Both the position numbers and the translations under genes were made by a program. This document shows positions 22,777 through 28,640 of a stretch of 28,640 nt of DNA, one piece after another. The stretch is from G021776435 sp046756245. GTDB lineage: Bacteria; Pseudomonadota; Alphaproteobacteria; Caulobacterales; Parvularculaceae. The notes under the pieces were generated by a model that saw only the letters and a list, made by a program, of their open reading frames with translations, did not search any database and had not been told where the DNA came from. Position 1 is the stretch's first letter; each line of letters starts with the position of its first letter. The stretch spans positions 1 to 28,640 of the forward strand of contig JBHHVZ010000034.1 in assembly GCA_046756245.1 (NCBI GenBank). The letters run 5' to 3'.

Positions 22777-25518
22777 ATGCGTATTTCCGGAATTTCGTTT
22801 TTCGCCGCCTGCCTGCTTGCGGGCGCACCTGCCCTGGCGGCCACGCCCGAAATCAGCCTTCCCTATGAAAAATTCGAACTCGACAACGGGCTGACGGTCG
22901 TCGTTCATGAAGACCGCAAAGCGCCATTGGTCGCCGTGTCGATCTGGTATCATGTGGGCTCCAAGGACGAGCCGGAGGGCAAAACCGGTTTTGCGCACCT
23001 CTTTGAACACCTGATGTTCAACGGCTCGGAGAATTATGACGGCGAGTGGTTCGAGCCGCTCGAGGAAGTCGGCGCGACCGACCTCAACGGCACCACCTGG
23101 TTCGACCGCACCAATTATTTCCAGACCGTGCCGACGCCGGCGCTCGAGCGCATTCTGTGGATGGAATCGGACCGCATGGGCCACCTGCTCGGCGCCGTGA
23201 CGCAGGAAAAGCTCGATGAACAGCGCGGCGTCGTCCAGAACGAAAAACGCCAGGGCGACAACCAGCCTTACGGCATGGCCGAATATTCGACGCTGGCCGG
23301 CCTCCTGCCGGCCGAACATCCTTATCGCCACTCCACCATCGGGTCGATGGAGGACCTCGATGCGGCGTCGCTTGAAGACGTGAAGGACTGGTTCAAGACC
23401 TATTATGGGGCCGCCAACGCGGTGCTCGTTCTCGCCGGCGACATCGACGCCGAAACCGCGCGCCCGCTCGTCGAGAAATATTTCGGCGACATCCCGGCCG
23501 GCCCGCCGGTGACGCAGATGAAGGCGAATGCGCCGAAACTCGACGTCGACAAGTTCGAGACCATGTACGATCGCGTGCCGCAGGCGCGCATCGACCGCAA
23601 CTGGGTTGCGCCGGGCCGCGCCACGCGCGACGCGGTTCTGCTGGAGCTGGCCGCGGAAGTGCTTGGAGGCGGAAAGACCTCGCGGCTTTATCAAAAGCTC
23701 GTCTACGAGCTCGAGATCGCCACGCGCGCGACTGCGTCGAACCAGGAACAAGAGCTGATGAGCTTTTATTCCGTCACCGTCGACGCCAAGAAAGACGCCG
23801 ATCTCGGCGAGGTCGAACAGGCGATGGAAAGCGTGATTGCAGAATTTCTCGACAGGGGGCCGAGCCGCGCCGAGCTCGATCGCGCCAAGACGACAATCAA
23901 GGCCGAGATCATTCGCGGTCTTGAAAAAGTCGGCGGATTCGGCGGCAAAGCGGTGACGCTGGCCCAAGGCGAGCTTTACGCCGACGATCCGGGTTTCATC
24001 GAAGAACAGCTTGAGTGGCTCAACGAAGCTACGCCCCGCGAAGTTCTCGCCGCCGCGCGTTCGGCGATGACCGCCGGCTTTTATCAACTGACCGTTCTTC
24101 CGTTTAAGGAATACAAGACAGCCGCTTCCGGCGTCGACCGGAGCACGGGCCTTCCGGGCGCGCCGGCAAGCTCGCCTGACCTTTCTTTCCCGGAAGTTCA
24201 GGAATCGACGCTCAAGAACGGCATGAAAGTCGTCGTCGCCAATCGCTCGGCGATGCCGATCGTCGAGATTTCCCTGCAGTTCGACGCAGGCTACGCCGCC
24301 GACGGCGTTGAAGGCGGCAAGCTCGGCGTTGCGTCATTCACAGGCGCAATGCTAGACGAAGGCACGCAGCGCCGTTCCGCGCTCGATATCGCTGAAGAGC
24401 TGGAAAGCCTCGGCGCGACGCTGTCGGCTGGTTCGACGCTCGATACGACAGGACTGTCCATGTCGGCGCTGAAGGCGAACCTTCGTGATTCGCTAGATAT
24501 TTTCGCTGATGTCGCGCGCAATCCCGCCTTCGATGCCAGTGAAGTCGAGAAGCTGCGCGCGCGCTGGCTCGCTTCCATCGCGCAGGAAAAAGCCAATCCC
24601 GTGCAGCTCGCCCTGCGCCTGCTGCCGCCGCAGATTTACGGCGAAGACCACGCATACGGCGTTCCGTTTACGGGCTCCGGCACGGTGGAGTCGATCACTT
24701 CGCTGACCCGCAACGATCTTGTCGGTTTCCAGGCGAAATGGCTGCGGCCCGACAATGCGACGATTTTCGTTGTTGGCGACACAACAATGGACGAGATTAA
24801 GCCCGAGCTTGAACGGGCCTTCGGCGCCTGGCGCGCGCCGTCAGGGTCTGTTCCGAAAAAGAACGTGACGACGGTCGAGCGCCCGGCGAAGGGTAAAGTG
24901 ATCATCGTCGACAAGCCGGGATCGCCGCAATCGCTCATTCTCGCCGGACATGTGGCGCCGCCGTCGGGCGCGCCGAACAACATCGCCATCGCGACGATGA
25001 ACAGCATTCTCGGCGGCAAGTTCACGGCGCGGGTCAATATGAACCTGCGCGAGGACAAGGGCTGGGCCTATGGCGCTTTCACCTTCATGCAGGGCGCGCG
25101 CGGCCAGCGGCCGTATCTCGTCTATGCGCCGGTCCAGACCGACAAGACAAAAGAGTCGCTGCAGGAACTGGTGCGCGAGCTGACCGAGTTCAAAACGACC
25201 CGGCCGGCGACGCAGGACGAACTGACGAGAGACGTCGTCGGCAGCACGCGCTCCCTGCCGGGCGCTTATGAAACGTCGGAAGATATTTTGGCCGGTCTGA
25301 CATCGAACGCGCGGTACGGACGCCCCTGGAACTATCAGGAGACGCTGAAGGAAAGATACGAATCGCTAACCCTAGACGAAATCACCGCGGCGGCTGAGGA
25401 AGTCGTCCATCCGGAAAGTCTGATCTGGGTGATCGTCGGCGACCGCGAAAAGATCGAGGACGGCGTTCGTTCGCTTGATCTCGGCGACGTCGAGGTGCGT
25501 AAACTGAGCGATCTTTAA
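22777..25518 (+). CDS. M16 family zinc peptidase, two-domain, exported
   Basis: 913 aa. A signal peptide (1-22, ending APALA) is followed by two M16 repeats. The N-terminal half has the inverted zinc motif HLFEH (H74, E77, H78) and the distant Glu156 in VVQNEK, so it should be active. The C-terminal half (about 470-890) lacks HxxEH but keeps the partner-domain LREDKGWAYGAF element, as in paired mitochondrial-processing-peptidase-like proteins. It is a periplasmic protease or peptide scavenger. GGAGAAG precedes the ATG. A terminator follows the stop. Confidence 0.92.
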   Translation: MRISGISFFAACLLAGAPALAATPEISLPYEKFELDNGLTVVVHEDRKAPLVAVSIWYHVGSKDEPEGKTGFAHLFEHLMFNGSENYDGEWFEPLEEVGATDLNGTTWFDRTNYFQTVPTPALERILWMESDRMGHLLGAVTQEKLDEQRGVVQNEKRQGDNQPYGMAEYSTLAGLLPAEHPYRHSTIGSMEDLDAASLEDVKDWFKTYYGAANAVLVLAGDIDAETARPLVEKYFGDIPAGPPVTQMKANAPKLDVDKFETMYDRVPQARIDRNWVAPGRATRDAVLLELAAEVLGGGKTSRLYQKLVYELEIATRATASNQEQELMSFYSVTVDAKKDADLGEVEQAMESVIAEFLDRGPSRAELDRAKTTIKAEIIRGLEKVGGFGGKAVTLAQGELYADDPGFIEEQLEWLNEATPREVLAAARSAMTAGFYQLTVLPFKEYKTAASGVDRSTGLPGAPASSPDLSFPEVQESTLKNGMKVVVANRSAMPIVEISLQFDAGYAADGVEGGKLGVASFTGAMLDEGTQRRSALDIAEELESLGATLSAGSTLDTTGLSMSALKANLRDSLDIFADVARNPAFDASEVEKLRARWLASIAQEKANPVQLALRLLPPQIYGEDHAYGVPFTGSGTVESITSLTRNDLVGFQAKWLRPDNATIFVVGDTTMDEIKPELERAFGAWRAPSGSVPKKNVTTVERPAKGKVIIVDKPGSPQSLILAGHVAPPSGAPNNIAIATMNSILGGKFTARVNMNLREDKGWAYGAFTFMQGARGQRPYLVYAPVQTDKTKESLQELVRELTEFKTTRPATQDELTRDVVGSTRSLPGAYETSEDILAGLTSNARYGRPWNYQETLKERYESLTLDEITAAAEEVVHPESLIWVIVGDREKIEDGVRSLDLGDVEVRKLSDL

Positions 25519-25539
25519 GGCGCGCCGAAGCTGCACGCC

Positions 25540-25561
25540 GCCGAGCAGTCGGCCATTTTTT
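25540..25561 (+). terminator. Rho-independent terminator after the M16 gene
   Basis: GCCGA (25540-25544), loop GCAG, TCGGC (25549-25553), then CA and six Ts. It lies 22 bases after the M16 stop. Confidence 0.65.
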
Positions 25562-25585
25562 GCTTTTCGTTTGCGTACGGACCGA

Positions 25586-25636
25586 TTAACTTGACGTGGT
25601 TAAAGGCGCCGAAAGGCGCCTGACCACCGCAGTTAA
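25586..25636 (+). promoter_or_regulatory. Nested hairpin in the leader of the methyltransferase gene
   Basis: Three concentric stems: TTAACT/AGTTAA (25586-25591/25631-25636), GTGGT/ACCAC (25596-25600/25623-25627) and AGGCGCC/GGCGCCT (25604-25610/25615-25621), the last capped by a GAAA (GNRA) tetraloop. It ends ten bases before the GGAGG ribosome site. No T-run follows, so it is not a terminator. It could be a cis-regulatory leader or a dispersed palindrome. It does not match the SAM or SAH riboswitch cores I know. Confidence 0.5.
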
Positions 25637-25656
25637 GCATCAATCGGAGGCTCGGG

Positions 25657-26301
25657 ATGCGCACGGCGGACAACCATAAGGGGCGAGAGTCCGTTGTGAA
25701 GGAGTATTCCCGCCTCGCGCCGGACTACGACACGCGGTGGTCGTTTTACGTCGAGGCGACGACGAGCGCGACGATAGCCCGATTATCGCCGCCGCCAACC
25801 GGGCGGGTGCTCGACGTCGGCTGCGGCACCGGCGCCCTTCTTCAAAAGCTCGCACGCAAATTTCCGCAAGCGAGGCTGGCCGGCGTCGACCCGGCGCCGG
25901 AAATGCTGGCGGTCGCCCGCCGGCGCGTTTCGCCGGAGACGGAGCTTCGCGAGGGATGGGCCGAGGACCTGCCCTTCGCGGAGGGGGCGTTCGACGTCAT
26001 CGTGTCGTGCAGCATGTTTCACTATAGTCGCCAGCCGATCGCGGCGCTTGTCGAGATGACCCGCGTCCTCAGGCCCGGCGGCAAGCTTGTCATAACCGAC
26101 TGGTGCGGCGATTATCTGGCGTGCCGCGTTTGCGACTGGTGGCTTGGCCTGGTCAGTCCGGCGCACTTCACGGTTTACCGTGAGCGCGAGTGCCTCCGTT
26201 TGCTCAAGGAGGCGGGGCATCCACAGGCGCATATCGAACGCTACAAGATCAACTGGCTCTGGGGTCTGATGACGGCCAGGTCTACGAAACACGCCGTTTA
26301 A
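25657..26301 (+). CDS. Class I SAM-dependent methyltransferase
   Basis: 214 aa. UbiE/Methyltransf_11-like: YSRLAPDYDTRW, motif I VLDVGCGTGALLQKLA, acidic loop GVDPAPEML, EDLPFAEGAFDVIVSCSMFHY, and LRPGGKLVITDW. The C-terminal part ITDWCGDYLACRVCDWWLGL resembles small-molecule or lipid methyltransferases. The substrate is unknown. GGAGG lies six bases before the ATG. It stands alone, with a structured leader upstream and mmcB convergent downstream. Confidence 0.88.
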   Translation: MRTADNHKGRESVVKEYSRLAPDYDTRWSFYVEATTSATIARLSPPPTGRVLDVGCGTGALLQKLARKFPQARLAGVDPAPEMLAVARRRVSPETELREGWAEDLPFAEGAFDVIVSCSMFHYSRQPIAALVEMTRVLRPGGKLVITDWCGDYLACRVCDWWLGLVSPAHFTVYRERECLRLLKEAGHPQAHIERYKINWLWGLMTARSTKHAV

Positions 26302-26361
26302 CCGTCAGGACAGGGATGAATTGGCCCGATCCAGGCGCCAAGGGCGCGCGCCGCGTCGGCT

Positions 26362-26814
26362 TCAGGGCGAGAACGCGCAGACAGCGCGCCGGGCCGCCTG
26401 GCGCGCAAAACGCAGGGTGACAGCCTTGCGGCGCGCGGCGTTCATCGGGCGTTCTTCCGCATCGCGCATAATCGCTCCGCCATACGCATCCGCGACAATG
26501 AGGCCTTCGGACGCTGGCAGCAGTGCGCACGGAAACGTGCGATCGACGGCGAAATAAAAAAGATCGCAGTAGCCGAGATATTCCGCCCACTTCATATCGG
26601 ACTCGAAGTCTGCGCGGCAGGACTTCACCTCGACAATGGCGAGCCGGCCACGCCGGTCGAGCGCCGCGACATCGGCGCGCCGTCCGTTCGCCAGCTTGAA
26701 CTCCTGCAGCGGCGCGTAGCCCAAATCGCGGAACAGCCGGCAGACGCCGCGGGTCAGCGCGGCCGTCACGTCGGGCCGGGCGGACGCCGGGGAAACCGCG
26801 TAAAGGTTCGCCAT
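26362..26814 (-). CDS. mmcB: MmcB-family DNA repair protein
   Basis: 150 aa. It matches the MmcB-like family (PF06319) of alphaproteobacteria: ALTRGVCRLFRDLGYAP, then GRRADVAALDRRGRLAIVEVK, which has the D...ExK pattern of PD-(D/E)xK nucleases, followed by DMKWAEYLGYCDLFYFAVD. In Caulobacter MmcB is a DNA-damage-induced repair factor. The LexA-type box overlapping the start agrees with that. The ribosome site is weak. A leaderless transcript or a start a few codons further in is possible. Confidence 0.9.
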   Translation of the reverse strand: MANLYAVSPASARPDVTAALTRGVCRLFRDLGYAPLQEFKLANGRRADVAALDRRGRLAIVEVKSCRADFESDMKWAEYLGYCDLFYFAVDRTFPCALLPASEGLIVADAYGGAIMRDAEERPMNAARRKAVTLRFARQAARRAVCAFSP

Positions 26815-26820
26815 TTGTTC
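26806..26820 (-). promoter_or_regulatory. LexA (SOS) box, GTTC-N7-GTTC, on the mmcB start
   Basis: GTTC (26806-26809), seven bases, GTTC (26817-26820) is the alphaproteobacterial LexA site (GAAC-N7-GAAC on the mmcB strand). It spans the mmcB ATG at 26814-26812. LexA bound there would block transcription. The pattern alone could occur by chance in a window this size; its position on a repair gene raises confidence. Confidence 0.6.
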
Positions 26821-26864
26821 ATGGAAGCGCGCGGGGCCGGCGGCGTCAACCCGGGCGCCGGATT

Positions 26865-27185
26865 CTAGCCCTGAAACTCAGGCAGGCGCACGACGAGGCC
26901 GTCGAGTTCGGCGGCGACCTTGATCTGGCACGACAGGCGCGAATTTTCTTTCGGCTCATAGGCGAAATCGAGCATCGATTCCTCCATCGCCTCGGGCTTG
27001 CCGGTTTTGTCGCGCCAGGCCTCGTCCACATAGACATGGCAGGTGGCGCAGGCGCAGGCCCCGCCGCAGTCGGCGTCGATGCCGGGGACCATGTTGTTCA
27101 CAGCGACCTCCATCACCGAGACGCCCTCTTCGGCCTCGACCGTGTGCTCGGTTCCGTTTTGCTCGATATAGGTGATTTTCGCCAT
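26865..27185 (-). CDS. Adrenodoxin-type [2Fe-2S] ferredoxin
   Basis: 106 aa. Cluster ligands C40, C46, C49 (C-x5-C-x2-C in CGGACACATC) and C86 in RLSCQI. SVMEVAVNNMVPGIDADCGG and HVYVDEAW are typical of the vertebrate-type (adrenodoxin/putidaredoxin) class used with P450s and in Fe-S assembly. It passes electrons from the flavoprotein encoded 30 bases upstream on the same strand, so the two probably form an operon. An additional Cys44 lies inside the loop. Confidence 0.93.
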   Translation of the reverse strand: MAKITYIEQNGTEHTVEAEEGVSVMEVAVNNMVPGIDADCGGACACATCHVYVDEAWRDKTGKPEAMEESMLDFAYEPKENSRLSCQIKVAAELDGLVVRLPEFQG

Positions 27186-27215
27186 GCGGGTCTGTTCGCC
27201 GTTTCGTGTGCGTTG

Positions 27216-28460
27216 TCAGGAAAGCAGTGATTTAAGGTCCTGAGCCGGATCGGCAAGGGTTTTTACAGACGGCCTCGCGCGCGCGCCGATCAGCCGCTTG
27301 CCGATCAGGAAGGAAGGCGGGTCGTTGACGGCGTCGACGGCGATGACGCGACCTTCTTTCAGATACCAGCAAGCAAAGCGCCGGTCTTTAGGGTCGCCGC
27401 GCAAGACGCGCTCGTCCGCGCTCTCGCAAAGCCCCGCCGTCTGGAGCTTCACGTCGTACTGGTCGGACCAGAACCAGGGAACGGCGTCATAGACCGTTGA
27501 TCGACCTGCCATGTTCGCCGCCGCCGCCTTGGCCTGCTCGATAGCGTTCGGGACCGATTCAAGCCGCAGGCGGCGGCCGTAAAGCGGTGAGGGAAAATTC
27601 GTGCAATCGCCGGCCGCCCAGATCGCCGGATCGCGCGTCGCGGCGTATTCGTCGACCTTGACGCCGTTCTCGACCTCGAGCCCGCTCGCCTCCGCAAGCC
27701 CGATCGCCGGTGCGGCGCCGACGCCGACGAGAACGAGATCGCACCCCACCGCCTCGCCGGTTTCAAGCTGCGCCGCCTCGACCGCGTCTGAGCCCTCGAA
27801 GCTCGATAGCTGAGCTCCGAGCCGGAGATCGACGCCGGCGCCCGCGTGCAGGTCGCGGTAAAAGGAGGAAATCTCCGGCCCGGTCACGCGCTGCAGCGCG
27901 CGGTCGGCCATTTCGAGCACCGTAACCTCGAGACCCGCCTTGCGCGCCACCGCCGCGACTTCGAGCCCGATATAACCGGCCCCGACCACCACGAGCCTCT
28001 TGCCTGCCTGAAGAAGCGGCCTGAGGGCGTCCGAGTCGGCCATGGTTCGCAAATAGAATACGCCGTCGAGATCGGCGCCCGGCGCGTTAAGCCGGCGCGG
28101 CGGCGCGCCCGTTGCAAGCAGCAGTTTGTCGTAGGCGACGCTCTCGCCGTCATCGAGCGCGACCGTCTTCGCCGCGCGGTCGATCAATGCGGCCGACGCG
28201 CCAAGGCGCAAATTGATGTTTTCCTTTTCGTATAAGGCCGCCGGCTTCAGCGTTAGCCGCTCTTTGGCAAGCACGCCTTCGAGATAAGCCTTCGACAAGG
28301 GCGGGCGCTGATAGGGCGGCGCCGGCTCGTCGCCGATCATGGTGATCGCGCCGGAAAATCCTTCCTGGCGCAGGCTTGCGGCCGCCTGCGCCCCCGCCTG
28401 GCCGGCGCCGATGATAACAACCCGCTCCGACGCTTTCGTACCGGCCACGCTTTTCTCCAT
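27216..28460 (-). CDS. Ferredoxin reductase, FAD/NAD(P)-dependent
   Basis: 414 aa. FAD-binding GxGxxG in VVIIGAGQAGAQAAASLR (about 14-30), the substrate-side PYQRPPLSKAYL, NAD-binding GxGxxG in LVVVGAGYIGLEVAAVARKAG (about 155-175), ATG motif LLLATGAPPRRL, and the second FAD motif IWAAGDCTNF. The C-terminal domain with WFWSDQYDVKLQTAGL is usual for putidaredoxin/rubredoxin-type reductases. With the ferredoxin next to it, it makes an electron-transfer pair for a monooxygenase or P450 not seen here. The start at 28460 lacks a strong ribosome site. Confidence 0.92.
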   Translation of the reverse strand: MEKSVAGTKASERVVIIGAGQAGAQAAASLRQEGFSGAITMIGDEPAPPYQRPPLSKAYLEGVLAKERLTLKPAALYEKENINLRLGASAALIDRAAKTVALDDGESVAYDKLLLATGAPPRRLNAPGADLDGVFYLRTMADSDALRPLLQAGKRLVVVGAGYIGLEVAAVARKAGLEVTVLEMADRALQRVTGPEISSFYRDLHAGAGVDLRLGAQLSSFEGSDAVEAAQLETGEAVGCDLVLVGVGAAPAIGLAEASGLEVENGVKVDEYAATRDPAIWAAGDCTNFPSPLYGRRLRLESVPNAIEQAKAAAANMAGRSTVYDAVPWFWSDQYDVKLQTAGLCESADERVLRGDPKDRRFACWYLKEGRVIAVDAVNDPPSFLIGKRLIGARARPSVKTLADPAQDLKSLLS

Positions 28461-28495
28461 GCTCGCGGGCGTTTGCGTATCGTCGCTAGTGTGGT

Positions 28496-28550
28496 GGATT
28501 TGAAATTCGTTCCATAATTCGCAGCAAGCTCATAAACGAATTTCAAATCC
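28496..28550. repeat. 16-bp perfect inverted repeat upstream of the reductase
   Basis: GGATTTGAAATTCGTT (28496-28511) and AACGAATTTCAAATCC (28535-28550) match perfectly around a 23-base loop that contains GCAGCAAGCT. It lies 36 bases before the reductase ATG (minus strand), where its inner arm could overlap a -35 region. Confidence 0.85.
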
Positions 28551-28592
28551 AAAACTACATTAGAATCATAAACTTGCTAGCAGCTTTATCGA

Positions 28593-28640
28593 ATCCGAAG
28601 TTCGTACGGCGCAAGCTGAATAATGTGACGAACTTCGGAT
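28593..28640. repeat. 13-bp perfect inverted repeat at the window end
   Basis: ATCCGAAGTTCGT (28593-28605) and ACGAACTTCGGAT (28628-28640) match around a 22-base loop that contains GGCGCAAGCT. The right arm ends at the last base of the window and may continue. Size and loop resemble the neighbouring repeat. Confidence 0.8.

Noticed and set aside
22618..24087. Long open frame (489 codons) on the minus strand
   Set aside because: It is antisense to the M16 peptidase, whose motifs and ribosome site are clear. High GC leaves such shadow frames open.
25586..25636. SAM or SAH riboswitch before the methyltransferase
   Set aside because: The stems lack the conserved unpaired bases and pseudoknot partners of the classes I know; only a generic nested hairpin can be claimed.

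Overview
The window is GC-rich chromosomal DNA from an alphaproteobacterium. Lineage clues are a divergent sco1 / regB-regA redox locus, an alphaproteobacterial two-domain dCTP deaminase next to metZ, an MmcB-type DNA repair gene with a GTTC-N7-GTTC LexA-type site on its start, a DUF1674 (SdhAF4-like) gene, and an adrenodoxin-type ferredoxin with its reductase. The order cannot be fixed from this sequence. Coding density is high and most genes are housekeeping or core metabolism. There is no phage, insertion sequence, CRISPR array or recognisable defence island.

Layout. Bases 1-119 hold a 5'-truncated ynfA fragment fused to the 5' half of a tRNA-Gly. They are followed by a gene-poor stretch and an exported SYLF-domain protein (529-1338). 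A radical SAM enzyme (1451-2410) and a DUF938 methyltransferase (2587-3261) are separated by three consecutive near-perfect palindromes. Bases 3262-3944 have no convincing protein gene but carry a dense series of hairpins ending in a good terminator, a candidate structured RNA. A membrane-anchored M23 peptidase (-) and a lipoprotein (+) diverge at about 4.9 kb. At 5.8-8.8 kb, dcd (-) diverges from metZ-apaG (+). The metZ leader has a plausible promoter and a SAM-II-like fold. trkH, an unknown anchored protein, a divergent DUF1674 gene / htpX pair and a motA-motB pair (overlapping start and stop codons) follow.

A minus-strand block from 20.4 kb down to 14.7 kb contains sco1, phaZ, polA and a HAD dehalogenase-like gene. 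sco1 diverges from regB, which is followed by regA, the redox-sensing two-component system. Two interleaved 10-bp inverted repeats follow regA. The right part holds a full-length M16 peptidase, a methyltransferase with a nested-hairpin leader, mmcB with its LexA-type box, and a ferredoxin reductase-ferredoxin operon. Upstream of that operon lie two large inverted repeats that reach the end of the window.

The genes fit an aerobic or facultative heterotroph that respires (Sco1, RegBA, SdhAF4), stores PHB (PhaZ), makes methionine by sulfhydrylation (MetZ), and probably swims (MotAB). The points most worth checking are non-coding: the hairpin series at 3430-3826, the SAM-II-like metZ leader, the pseudoknot-like repeats after regA, and the intergenic palindromes that may share a half-site.
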